A stretch of DNA of 20,647 nucleotides from positions 1 to 20,647 of the forward strand of contig SLIY01000484.1 in NCBI GenBank assembly GCA_007135385.1, written 5' to 3'. The stretch's first letter is position 1, and each line of letters begins with the position of its first letter. The notes below the pieces were generated by a model. The model was not told the origin of the DNA. It did no database searches and saw only the letters and a list, made by a program, of their open reading frames with translations. Positions 1 to 7,345 of this stretch are shown piece by piece. The translations under genes and the position numbers were made by a program. The DNA is from Leptolyngbyaceae cyanobacterium CSSed165cm_216. Lineage in GTDB: Bacteria; Cyanobacteriota; Cyanobacteriia; Phormidesmidales; Phormidesmidaceae.

Positions 1-456
1 CGGGGCGATCGCCTCGCTAGAATGCGCCGCCGCATCGGAGTGGTGTTCCAAGACTACAAGCTAATCCCTAAGCGCACCGTGGCCGAAAACGTGGCCTTCG
101 TACTCTGGGCTCAGGGCTTTACCCGCAAGGAAATTCACCGTCGCCTCTGGCCCACCCTGAAAATGGTGGGGCTCCAGGCCAAAGCCCACTGCTTCCCTGA
201 CGAACTATCTGGGGGTGAGCAACAGCGGGTCAGCATTGCCCGGGCCGTGGTCAACACCCCGCCCCTCTTGCTAGCCGATGAACCCACCGGCAACCTGGAC
301 GCCGACAACTCCCTGCAGGTGATCAAGATCCTGAAAAAGCTAAATTCCATTGGCATTACGGTGCTCGTCACCACCCACGACGAACAGTTAGTGCGCATTT
401 CTAACCATCCGGTGGTGCAACTTAAGCAGGGTCGACTGCATCAGTTGCGACGCTAA
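1..456 (+). CDS. FtsE-like ABC transporter ATP-binding protein (5'-truncated by window edge)
   Basis: This is the C-terminal part of an ABC ATPase; the frame is open to base 1, so the start and Walker A lie outside the window. The Q-loop is visible (GVVFQDYKL, just after the ATG at 22), then the signature LSGGEQQRVSIARA, Walker B LLLADEPTGNLD and the H-loop TTHD. The run RRRIGVVFQDYKLIPKRTVAENVAF and the DEPTGNLD motif are typical of the FtsE / LolD-MacB class, and the Q-loop wording is most like FtsE. FtsE pairs with the membrane protein FtsX and drives peptidoglycan hydrolases at division. No ftsX follows; the next gene is hemL after 231 bp. ATPase identity is certain; the FtsE subfamily is likely but not proven without the N-terminus and a partner. 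Confidence 0.85.
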   Translation, partial: RGDRLARMRRRIGVVFQDYKLIPKRTVAENVAFVLWAQGFTRKEIHRRLWPTLKMVGLQAKAHCFPDELSGGEQQRVSIARAVVNTPPLLLADEPTGNLDADNSLQVIKILKKLNSIGITVLVTTHDEQLVRISNHPVVQLKQGRLHQLRR

Positions 457-687
457 CGCTACATTCCTTAACATCCTGCGCCTGCGCTGATCAAATCAAT
501 AGGATAATGATCAGAGTCAATTTTCAGGCGACTGTGTTCCTGGCTTACCGTTGGTTGGCCAGGGCAATTTTTGGCCACCTGATGTGTTGACATTCAGGGA
601 AGGTTCTCGTGGCTTTTGGTCTGTGGCCGCTGATTGCCTTTGTCGTTAAATTAGGCCATTGAATTAGGTATCTGAGAGGAAAGTGCT
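457..687. other. Intergenic region upstream of hemL
   Basis: No gene is visible in these 231 bp. Two TGATCA palindromes lie at 488-493 and 508-513. The only translation signal is the hemL ribosome binding site at the right end. A hemL promoter is expected here, but I see no convincing paired -35/-10 boxes. Confidence 0.5.
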
Positions 688-690
688 TTG
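674..690 (+). promoter_or_regulatory. hemL ribosome binding site with TTG start
   Basis: GAGAGGA at 674-680, seven bases before TTG at 688, sets the non-ATG start. The encoded N-terminus runs directly into the conserved aminomutase sequence. Confidence 0.7.
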
Positions 691-1989
691 GTCAGTGCAA
701 CTCCATTAAAAACCGCAAAATCAGAAGAAATTTTTAACGCCGCCCAAAACCTCATGCCTGGCGGCGTTAGCTCACCGGTGCGGGCGTTTAAGTCCGTCGG
801 CGGTCAACCCATCGTGTTTGACCATGTCAAAGGTGCCTATGTCTGGGATGTAGACGGCAACCGATATATTGACTATGTCGGTACCTGGGGACCTGCCATC
901 TGCGGTCACGCCCATCCTGAGGTGCTCCAAGCCCTGTCCGCCGCCCTGGAAAAGGGCACCAGCTTTGGCGCTCCCTGCTACTTAGAAAATGTGTTGGCCG
1001 AAATGGTGATCCAGGCGGTGCCTAGCATCGAGATGGTGCGCTTCGTTAACTCGGGTACTGAAGCTTGTATGTCGGTGTTGCGGCTGATGCGAGCCTACAC
1101 CCAGCGGAATAAAATCATTAAGTTTTCGGGCTGTTACCACGGCCACGCCGACATGTTTTTAGTCCAGGCTGGGTCTGGGGTGGCCACCCTGGGCCTACCT
1201 GATTCTCCTGGAGTGCCCAAGTCTTCCACCAGTGACACCCTGACGGCCCCCTACAATGACCTGGAAGCGGTAAAGCAGCTGTTTGCCCAAAATCCTGGGG
1301 AAATTGCCGGGGTGATTCTGGAGCCGGTGGTGGGCAATTCTGGGTTCATTATCCCCGATGGCGGCTTCCTAGAAGGGCTGCGGGAAATTACCCAAGAAAA
1401 CGATGCCCTGCTGGTGTTTGACGAGGTGATGACGGGCTTCCGCATTGCCTACGGCGGTGCCCAGGCTAAGTTCAACGTCACCCCGGACCTGACCACCCTA
1501 GGGAAGGTGATCGGCGGTGGCCTACCGGTCGGGGCCTACGGCGGTCGGCGGGAGATTATGGAAATGATTGCCCCGGCAGGGCCGGTGTACCAGGCCGGTA
1601 CCCTGTCCGGCAACCCCCTGGCGATGACCGCTGGGATCAAAACCCTGGAGCTTTTGCAGCGCCCCGGTACCTACGACGAACTCGACCGCATTACCGCCAA
1701 ACTTATCCAGGGGCTACTACAGGCGGCTCGAGAGTCGGGCCATCAGGTCTATGGCGGCCACATCAGCGCCATGTTCGGCCTGTTCTTCCATCCGGGGCCG
1801 GTGCATCGGTACGAAGATGCAAAGCAATCCGATCTGGAGAAGTTCAGCCGCTTCCACCGGGCTATGCTAGAACGGGGGATCTATCTGGCCCCATCCCAGT
1901 TCGAAGCTGGGTTTACCTCCCTGGCCCACACCGACGAGGATATCGATACCACCATCGCCGCCGCCCGTGATGTATTCGCCAGCCTCTAA
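688..1989 (+). CDS. hemL: Glutamate-1-semialdehyde 2,1-aminomutase
   Basis: This PLP enzyme converts glutamate-1-semialdehyde to 5-aminolevulinate, the last step of the C5 pathway feeding heme, chlorophyll and bilins in the cytoplasm. The 433-residue length is normal. Family motifs are intact: the N-terminal LMPGGVSSPVRAF, the substrate-side GCYHGHAD, DEVMTGFR at the PLP pocket, and the Schiff-base lysine in TTLGKVIGGGLPVGA. That lysine falls at residue 273, the number used for the Synechococcus enzyme, which supports the chosen start. The start codon is TTG at 688, with GAGAGGA at 674-680 seven bases upstream and no in-frame ATG near by. A large imperfect inverted repeat follows the stop. 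Identification is essentially certain. Confidence 0.97.
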   Translation: MVSATPLKTAKSEEIFNAAQNLMPGGVSSPVRAFKSVGGQPIVFDHVKGAYVWDVDGNRYIDYVGTWGPAICGHAHPEVLQALSAALEKGTSFGAPCYLENVLAEMVIQAVPSIEMVRFVNSGTEACMSVLRLMRAYTQRNKIIKFSGCYHGHADMFLVQAGSGVATLGLPDSPGVPKSSTSDTLTAPYNDLEAVKQLFAQNPGEIAGVILEPVVGNSGFIIPDGGFLEGLREITQENDALLVFDEVMTGFRIAYGGAQAKFNVTPDLTTLGKVIGGGLPVGAYGGRREIMEMIAPAGPVYQAGTLSGNPLAMTAGIKTLELLQRPGTYDELDRITAKLIQGLLQAARESGHQVYGGHISAMFGLFFHPGPVHRYEDAKQSDLEKFSRFHRAMLERGIYLAPSQFEAGFTSLAHTDEDIDTTIAAARDVFASL

Positions 1990-2001
1990 CCGCTAGGGAA
2001 T

Positions 2002-2060
2002 TAACTCAATCACTAAATCCGCGAATAGCTCGCCATGGTGAGCTTGGTGCGATTGAATTA
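2002..2060 (+). terminator. Nested inverted repeat after hemL, possible transcript 3' end
   Basis: Outer arms TAACTCAATC (2002-2011) and GATTGAATTA (2051-2060) are complementary with one mismatch. An inner near-palindrome AGCTCGCCATGGTGAGCT (2027-2044) nests inside. The structure starts 13 bases after the hemL stop. There is no U-tract, so a classical intrinsic terminator is not proven; an RNA-stabilising 3' structure is also possible. Confidence 0.4.
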
Positions 2061-2129
2061 GGTCCTACCTATGACACCAATTGGCCAGCCGTCGCTATAC
2101 TGTCGGTTGGTCATTTTTTGGTCGTGCTT

Positions 2130-3662
2130 ATGGAGTCGAGATGGCTCATCGCTGGCGCACTAGCTCCCATCAGTGCTTTGGTCATGACTGTCCCCGTCAG
2201 GGCAGCTACCCTCCAGTCCTGGTGGTTTGACGCCGATGCGAATCAACTGGTATTTACCACGGATAGCGAAGTACAGCCCACGGCGCAGATGCTGTCGAAC
2301 CCTACTCGCATCGTGGTTGATTTGCCCGGCACTCGTTTGGGGGGCAACAATACCCGACAGGCGGTAGGAGGGGCGGTACGGGAAGTGCGGGCAGGGCAGT
2401 TCGATAGCCAAACCGCTCGCCTGGTGATTGAGCTGTCAGAGGGCTATGCCGTAGCTCCTCAGGCGGTCAGGGTGCAGGGAGTGCGGCCTAACCAGTGGGT
2501 GGTGCAGCTACCGACCCCCACTGGCAATGGGGCTGCTCCGGCGGGGGCAATTCCTGCTCCTAGCGGCAGTGCTAACCGGGTGCAGGGCCATAGCGGTGCT
2601 GAGGCGGCAGCAACGCTGACTGGCGTCGTCACCACTGGCGATGGATTTTTAATTCAGGTGAGGGGCGAGTCGCCGACGCCCTCAGTGCAGATCACCGGGG
2701 AGGGGCTAGATGATCGAATGGCGGTGATCGATCTACCCAATACGGTTGTATCCGAGTCCTTGCGTCCTGAAGATCTGCCCAATTACCGTTACAGCATTCT
2801 CACCTGGGACATTACTCAGCAGGACACCAATCCTCCCTCCACACGTCTTGCCTTGAAATTGGGGCCAACCAGCCCTGATTGGCGCGCCCTGCGAAATAAT
2901 AGCGGGGTGGTGGTCTTGCCCCCTAGCGGGGTCCCCATTAGCAGTGTGCAAGACGAGCCGCCACCCCCCCAGGCGGCACCTGCCGCACCAGCGGCAGCGC
3001 AAGCTCCCCCGACGGCGGCGACCCCGGCTCCGGCCAACCCAACCCCGGCTACACCGCCCCTGGCTGAACCCGCTCCACCCCCCAGTGGTCCTTTGACCAT
3101 GCCACAGGTGCCCAATGGACGAGTGGTGGTCGCTATCGACCCTGGCCATGGAGGGCGTGATCCAGGGGCTGTGGGAATTAATGGCCTGCAAGAAAAGCAA
3201 GTGGTCAATCCCATTTCCCTGCAAGTGGCAGAGATTTTAGAGAGCCAAGGGATTACGGTGGTGATGACCCGCCGAGACGACCGCACCCTCGATTTACAGA
3301 CCCGTACCCGGATTGCCAACCAGGCCAACGCCCATTTGTTTGTTAGCATCCATGCCAACGCCATCAGTATGTCAAGGCCAGATGTGAACGGGGTTGAAAC
3401 CTATTTTGCCTCCGAATCGGGGCGGCGGCTGGCAACGGCTCTCCAGTCCAGTATGTTGGCGGCCACCGGCATGAACGATCGCGGCGTGAAGCAGGCCCGG
3501 TTCTATGTACTGCGCCATACCACCATGCCAGCCGCCCTGGTGGAGGTGGGCTTTGTCACTGGTGCCCGGGATGCCCCCCGCCTAGCTGACCCGGCTTGGC
3601 GTAGTACAATGGCCCAGGCAATCGCCCGGGGAATTTTGCAGTACATTCAGCAGGGGCTGTAG
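2130..3662 (+). CDS. N-acetylmuramoyl-L-alanine amidase, AMIN + Amidase_3 (AmiC-type)
   Basis: A secreted zinc amidase that cleaves the bond between N-acetylmuramic acid and the stem peptide; in cyanobacteria such AmiC enzymes act in septum splitting and, in filaments, septal nanopore formation. The ATG at 2130 gives a signal peptide ending near VPVRA/ATLQSWW; a TTG at 2118 and a GTG at 2124 are alternatives in the same frame. An AMIN domain (about residues 26-125) is followed by a second AMIN-like stretch (about 165-270), a Pro/Ala-rich linker (about 275-330) and the Amidase_3 domain (about 333-508). Zinc ligands are visible: His340 in DPGHGG, Glu355 in LQEK, His408 in SIHANA; catalytic Glu472 lies in LVEVGF. 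The 510-residue length fits the family. The spacing to hemL (140 bp) suggests its own promoter. Confidence 0.93.
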   Translation: MESRWLIAGALAPISALVMTVPVRAATLQSWWFDADANQLVFTTDSEVQPTAQMLSNPTRIVVDLPGTRLGGNNTRQAVGGAVREVRAGQFDSQTARLVIELSEGYAVAPQAVRVQGVRPNQWVVQLPTPTGNGAAPAGAIPAPSGSANRVQGHSGAEAAATLTGVVTTGDGFLIQVRGESPTPSVQITGEGLDDRMAVIDLPNTVVSESLRPEDLPNYRYSILTWDITQQDTNPPSTRLALKLGPTSPDWRALRNNSGVVVLPPSGVPISSVQDEPPPPQAAPAAPAAAQAPPTAATPAPANPTPATPPLAEPAPPPSGPLTMPQVPNGRVVVAIDPGHGGRDPGAVGINGLQEKQVVNPISLQVAEILESQGITVVMTRRDDRTLDLQTRTRIANQANAHLFVSIHANAISMSRPDVNGVETYFASESGRRLATALQSSMLAATGMNDRGVKQARFYVLRHTTMPAALVEVGFVTGARDAPRLADPAWRSTMAQAIARGILQYIQQGL

Positions 3663-3715
3663 GGGAAGAGGGAAAAACAAAGAGCGAAAAACAAAAAACG
3701 AAGAATGAAGGGGTA
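3663..3715. repeat. A-rich degenerate short repeat after the amidase gene
   Basis: Directly after the amidase stop lies a purine-rich stretch of imperfect units (AAAAACAAAGAGCG, AAAAACAAAAAACG, AAGAATGAAG). It sits between two convergent genes. It resembles degenerate short-period repeats common in cyanobacterial intergenic DNA; no function is assigned. Confidence 0.45.
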
Positions 3716-3760
3716 TGTGTCTAAATACAGAGACTTGTCTTATCCCGAACTCACGTTACG

Positions 3761-4114
3761 TTAGCTGCCTAGTTTGAAGGCTTCTACCGACAAGGCATAG
3801 ATGGCCCCCAGCTTAAAGCTATTGATACAGTCGACCCACAGGGGTTTGGGCACTTTTCGCACCAGTTCAGGATCGCGCCAGCGGCGGCTATAGACCAACC
3901 AGTTGACAAACTCTGCCGCAATCACCAGAAATAGGGAAATGACCACATCCTGGGCCGCCGCTTGACCGGCGATCGCGGCGATCGCCACCGCAAAGTAGTA
4001 GCCCAGCAGCAGACTAATCAACACCAGGGAAACCCGGCGCCAGGGATTGATCAGCCACAGCCTAAACTGATCGCCAAGATCATCAATCAGGGTGCTAAGT
4101 CGAGTACGTTGCAT
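3761..4114 (-). CDS. ycf20: Ycf20-like DUF565 membrane protein
   Basis: A 117-residue protein conserved in cyanobacteria and plastids. The N-terminus MQRTRLSTLIDDLG, the NPWRRVSLVLISLLLGYYF block and the central AIAGQAAAQDVV are characteristic of Ycf20 (DUF565). Two hydrophobic segments (about residues 27-53 and 57-75) suggest a membrane protein, probably thylakoid. Plant and algal Ycf20-type proteins are linked to non-photochemical quenching; the bacterial role is not settled. ATG at 4114 is the natural start. It lies downstream of the RDD-pentapeptide gene on the same strand (138-bp gap containing a hairpin) and converges on the amidase gene. Two HIP1 octamers one base apart encode the Ala-Ile-Ala-Ala-Ile-Ala stretch. 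Confidence 0.85.
   Translation of the reverse strand: MQRTRLSTLIDDLGDQFRLWLINPWRRVSLVLISLLLGYYFAVAIAAIAGQAAAQDVVISLFLVIAAEFVNWLVYSRRWRDPELVRKVPKPLWVDCINSFKLGAIYALSVEAFKLGS
3969..3985. repeat. Tandem HIP1 octamers (GCGATCGC x2)
   Basis: GCGATCGC occurs at 3969-3976 and again at 3978-3985, one base apart, inside ycf20. About twenty further copies are spread through the window, for example at 5, 8311, 12003, 15829, 18963 and 20028. HIP1 is an over-represented palindrome of many cyanobacterial genomes. Confidence 0.9.
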
Positions 4115-4196
4115 AGGCGGTTAACTATATAGGCTGGTTTCTGCTTCAGGATATCAGCTCCCATCTACCCATTCTTCGCTGCAGGACAGACACACA

Positions 4197-4251
4197 GGGC
4201 AGACACACGGGTCTGCCCCTGCATTCTCATCCACCCTTCACCCATCCACCC
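4197..4251 (-). repeat. Hairpin and short direct repeats between the RDD protein gene and ycf20
   Basis: GGGCAGAC (4197-4204) and GTCTGCCC (4211-4218) form a perfect 8-bp stem with a 6-base loop, about 33 bases past the stop of the minus-strand gene ending at 4252. CATCCACCC is repeated at 4228-4236 and 4243-4251 (15-bp period). No T-run follows on the minus strand, so a Rho-independent terminator is doubtful. Confidence 0.4.
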
Positions 4252-6477
4252 CTAAAACCCTGTACTACAGGCCGGATGCAGTCCCCCTTGCAGGCAGATA
4301 TACGTTAACTGTTCGCCCCGCAGGTTACGGGCCTGGGAGAAGTCGGCCCCCGCTAGGGCCTCTCCTTGCTCTAGCTCCCTAGACGTCGTGATGAAACTAT
4401 CGGCCTGGGGGCGTTCCGGGGTCACAAACTGAGCCCCATCAAAGTTGGCTCCGGCTAGGTTAGCCCCCGCAAGGATGACCCCCTCCAGGTTCGTATTTTG
4501 CAAATCGGCGTTTTCTAGGTTGGCATCGGTCAAATCGGCCCCCTGGAGCAGGCTATAGCTGAGGTCAGCCTGTACCAACCGCGCCCCTGACAAATCAGCC
4601 CCCGTCAGGTTGGTATCCGTGAGGTCAGCGTGACTTAAATCAGCCTTGATCAGACTCGCCCAGGCCAACGTCGCTTCCCGCAGACGAGCGTCAACAAAAC
4701 TGGCCTGGTCTAACCTGGCTTCCGTCAGGTCAGCCCCCACTAAACTGGTGTCCTTAAATTGGCCGTGACTGACATCTGCCGCTATAAAGCGAGTGCTGCT
4801 AGCGTTGGCCCCAGAAAAATTGGCATAGGCCGCCTGGGCATTGCTCAGGTTAGCCCGCAGCAGGCTAGTATTGCGAAACAGGGTGTGCCGCAGCTCCGCC
4901 GCCACCAGGCTAGCCTCGGTCAGGTCCGAACCACTAAAGTCGGTAATCCAGTCGTCGAAGGTGTCTTTACGGCCATCCGGGCCAGGGTCAAAAAAGATGG
5001 CCTTGCGCAACCGTGCCCCCGCAAGCAGAGCATTACGCCAACTGACCCCGGCCAGATTCTGTTGTTCTAAAACGAGGGTAAACGCGTCGGGGCTATCCAC
5101 CACATAGCCCAACTGGGTGCCGCTCAGATCGACATCCTGTAAGTTGCCGCTATGCAGCACCAAAATTTTGGCCAAGGTGCGCTTAATCGTCCGTTGCCGC
5201 AGCCGGGGAATCATTTGCTGTTCCGGCGGCAGGGACACAATATCATTGGCCAGGGCTAGGTTCAGCCGCTGCAACGGGGGGATGGCGGGCAGGCCCATGG
5301 TCACGAGAGCCTGTTGCAGCGTATCCAGCAGGGCCGGGTCACCGGTTTGGGCCAGCATATCCACCAGCAGGGTAATAGCTCGGGGATCTTGGGTGCTGGC
5401 CAGGGCCAGGGCCGCGGCTTGGCGATCGCTAAAGGATGTGGCCTTCTGGCTCAGGTTTTCGACCAGGGCCAAAAATAAATCGTCTTGCTGCTGGGCCATA
5501 GGCTGGAGGGCGCGATCGCGGGATAGCCATAGTCCGCCCACCGCCGCCAGGGCCAGCACCCCGGCGATTCCGCCTACCACGGGTAGAGTCAGGTACCGTC
5601 GCCAGCCCTGCGGCTGAGTCGCCCCTAAGGCCGGATCGGGCGGGGCCAGCACAACTGCCCGCAGGCCACCATATTCTTCAGTTATCGTTAGCAGCGATCG
5701 GGGCACCAGCGGCATGCCCCTAGAGGTGACAAAGCCATTCGGCCCAAAGCCATAGGCCGACGCCCCATTCACCCCGGGGGAATCCGACGGCTCCGGCCGA
5801 TACTTGAGGGGGATTTGCCCTCCCCGCAGCAGCACCACCCGAGTGCCCGCTAGATGATCATGGAACGATCGCCGACTGCGACTGGTCAGGGCTGTCATAC
5901 CTTGACCGAGGCTGCAGACCACAACCAATCCCCCCAGCCAGGGGAGGGCAGGAAAAGCGCCACTGCCGACCCACAGCCCATAGGCGATCACCGTTGGTAC
6001 CCCCCAACGGCTCAGCTCACGCTTAACCGCTACCCCATACCCTGGCATCGGGCTGTCTGGGATGACCACTTGCAGCCCCAGCCAGGCTTTAGGCCAGGTT
6101 TTACCGGTTTTGCCCAAGCTGTGAATTTGGCTACCAACCAGCACCACAGGTAACCCCAGAGCGCCCAACCAAAGCAGGTTGGTCAGGGGTGGCACCTCAG
6201 TGATCAACGTTGGGCGGGACCAGCCCACAGCCCGGGCGATCGCTCCCTGAACCAGACTAGCAGCAGGATTGAGGGGAACCAAATCAGCGTCAGACCGCTG
6301 GCGTACCGCCTCCCCCAAAGCCCAGGGCAAGGTCACACTGCCAACCAGCAAACTAGCCTCCAGCCCCCAAGCGAGCAAGCGTCGCAGGGTCAAACTCTGC
6401 TGATCAGAAAGCCAGCCCTTGACCGTTGAGGTGGATGCCTGGGCCGAAATGGGCTGCCGTTGGGAGAACTGGGCCAT
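4252..6477 (-). CDS. RDD-domain membrane protein with HEAT-like and pentapeptide repeats
   Basis: A 741-residue multidomain protein. Residues about 28-215 look like an RDD domain: Arg in LRRLLAW, hydrophobic segments near 36-55, 98-118 and 160-195, the GKTWPKAWLGLQVV block, and the closing RRSFHDHLAGTRVVL. A further hydrophobic segment lies near 300-322. Residues about 340-400 carry a HEAT-like helical repeat (RQAAALALAS..DPRAITLLVDML). From about 440 to 690 many A(D/N)LxxA-type pentapeptides build a probable right-handed beta-helix. Between early repeats an insert FDPGPDGRKDTFDDW resembles an EF-hand-like calcium loop. RDD proteins are membrane proteins, often of unknown transport role; pentapeptide domains usually mediate protein contact. 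ATG at 6477 is preferred to TTG at 6483. Function unknown; domain calls are from pattern only. Confidence 0.85.
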   Translation of the reverse strand: MAQFSQRQPISAQASTSTVKGWLSDQQSLTLRRLLAWGLEASLLVGSVTLPWALGEAVRQRSDADLVPLNPAASLVQGAIARAVGWSRPTLITEVPPLTNLLWLGALGLPVVLVGSQIHSLGKTGKTWPKAWLGLQVVIPDSPMPGYGVAVKRELSRWGVPTVIAYGLWVGSGAFPALPWLGGLVVVCSLGQGMTALTSRSRRSFHDHLAGTRVVLLRGGQIPLKYRPEPSDSPGVNGASAYGFGPNGFVTSRGMPLVPRSLLTITEEYGGLRAVVLAPPDPALGATQPQGWRRYLTLPVVGGIAGVLALAAVGGLWLSRDRALQPMAQQQDDLFLALVENLSQKATSFSDRQAAALALASTQDPRAITLLVDMLAQTGDPALLDTLQQALVTMGLPAIPPLQRLNLALANDIVSLPPEQQMIPRLRQRTIKRTLAKILVLHSGNLQDVDLSGTQLGYVVDSPDAFTLVLEQQNLAGVSWRNALLAGARLRKAIFFDPGPDGRKDTFDDWITDFSGSDLTEASLVAAELRHTLFRNTSLLRANLSNAQAAYANFSGANASSTRFIAADVSHGQFKDTSLVGADLTEARLDQASFVDARLREATLAWASLIKADLSHADLTDTNLTGADLSGARLVQADLSYSLLQGADLTDANLENADLQNTNLEGVILAGANLAGANFDGAQFVTPERPQADSFITTSRELEQGEALAGADFSQARNLRGEQLTYICLQGGLHPACSTGF

Positions 6478-6820
6478 AATCAACGATTCACAACATCATT
6501 ACCATTGCGGCCTATGCCACAGCCACAGGTTCAAGCCCACTCAAGTCCTAACCTTAACGCTAAGGATAAGGGGGCTAAATATAGCTCCTGTTGTACCACT
6601 CAATTCAGGTTATGGGCACGCTTTCTGCCAGGTTGATCGGGAAAGCACAAAATCTTCCGATAGAGTGTAACCATTGCTAACAATTAGCCGTGGCATTTTC
6701 AAAACTGGCCCATCCACTGTCACAGTTACCTGGCTTACTGACTAAGATTAGGTTAAGTCAGGCAGAGCCGCTTAGTCAGTAAGCGCCATTCCATCCGCCC
6801 GCGTTTCAGGAGGTTCAACC
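6478..6820. other. Divergent intergenic region (343 bp) between the RDD protein gene and the small secreted protein gene
   Basis: No gene is supported here. It should hold the promoters of both divergent genes. The only strong structures are a 14-bp inverted repeat (6733-6784) and the ribosome binding site of the downstream gene, both described separately. Confidence 0.6.
6733..6784 (+). promoter_or_regulatory. 14-bp perfect inverted repeat upstream of the small secreted protein gene
   Basis: GCTTACTGACTAAG (6733-6746) and CTTAGTCAGTAAGC (6771-6784) are exact reverse complements around a 24-base loop. A second AGTCAG in the loop (about 6756-6761) could pair instead with CTGACT of the left arm, giving an alternative shorter hairpin. 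The element ends 24 bases before the Shine-Dalgarno. It could be an operator or a leader-RNA switch; which one depends on the transcription start. Confidence 0.6.
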
Positions 6821-6823
6821 ATG
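6808..6823 (+). promoter_or_regulatory. Strong ribosome binding site
   Basis: AGGAGG at 6808-6813 with a 7-base spacer to ATG 6821. It is one of the best Shine-Dalgarno sequences in the window and fixes the start of the small secreted protein. Confidence 0.85.
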
Positions 6824-7228
6824 AAGGTGTTAAAGCCGTTTCTAACCCTATCCACCACAGCCATGCTGGTGATGGGCGGTGCAGCTCTGGCTCAACCTGT
6901 AGCCCAAACCCCCCTAGACCAACCCGTTCAAACCAGTGGTTCGGTTACCCCGACTCAGGCATCCAGCTGTGGCTTTTTAGCCAACGACCCCACCCAAATT
7001 TTGCAAGTCACCCAAGATTTTGCCTCAGTCCATGTCAATGCCACTGGGGACAGTGGCCTCACCCTACTGATTGAAGGACCTGGGGGCTTTAGCGAGTGCC
7101 ACACCACGAGCGACAACAACGGGGCGATCAGAGCCCCAGGGCTGTTAAACCAAGGGAGCTATTCCTTCTTTATCGGCAACGCCAACCAGACCACCACAAA
7201 CTACACATTGACCATCAGCGAAGACTAG
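6821..7228 (+). CDS. Small secreted protein, PPC-like beta domain
   Basis: A 135-residue protein with a clear Sec signal peptide: basic MKVLK, hydrophobic core, cleavage near GAALA/QPVAQ. A low-complexity Gln/Thr/Pro stretch (about 26-48) follows, then one compact beta domain of about 85 residues with TLLIEGPGGFSECH, GSYSFFIGN and a terminal YTLTISE strand. This pattern resembles the bacterial pre-peptidase C-terminal (PPC) fold, here without any peptidase. Two cysteines in the mature part (SSCGF and SECHT) could form a disulfide. It is probably periplasmic or extracellular. It has an excellent ribosome binding site, a leader inverted repeat and strong hairpins after the stop, suggesting a monocistronic, possibly abundant transcript. 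Function unknown. Confidence 0.8.
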   Translation: MKVLKPFLTLSTTAMLVMGGAALAQPVAQTPLDQPVQTSGSVTPTQASSCGFLANDPTQILQVTQDFASVHVNATGDSGLTLLIEGPGGFSECHTTSDNNGAIRAPGLLNQGSYSFFIGNANQTTTNYTLTISED

Positions 7229-7246
7229 TCCTTGACGGCATAAATC

Positions 7247-7303
7247 GCTCACCTATGCAGGGGGGTGGGAACCCTGGTGAGCCCAGGAGTTTCTTTGCTG
7301 GGC
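7247..7303 (+). terminator. Two overlapping hairpins, likely transcript end of the secreted protein gene
   Basis: GCTCACC (7247-7253) pairs with GGTGAGC (7276-7282), with an inner AGGG/CCCT stem. A second hairpin GCCCAG/CTGGGC (7281-7286 and 7298-7303) overlaps the first by two bases, so the two compete. They begin 18 bases after the stop. The T-rich loop TTTCTTT is not a classical U-tract, so termination is probable but not proven. Confidence 0.5.
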
Positions 7304-7345
7304 ACGGGCAAAACCTTACATCCTTCTGACTTCTGCCTTTCTGTC

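Noticed and set aside
2733..3364. Long minus-strand open frames (163 and 182 codons) opposite the amidase gene
   Set aside because: They lie opposite the Pro/Ala-rich linker and catalytic domain; their Gly/Arg/Ala-rich translations are GC-biased mirror artefacts with no recognisable domain.
4197..4218. Hairpin as intrinsic terminator of the RDD protein gene
   Set aside because: Stem is good but no T-run follows on the minus strand; kept only as a hairpin.
5117..5617. 166-codon plus-strand frame inside the RDD-pentapeptide gene
   Set aside because: Arg/Ser/Cys-rich translation typical of an antisense frame of a coding region; no start context.
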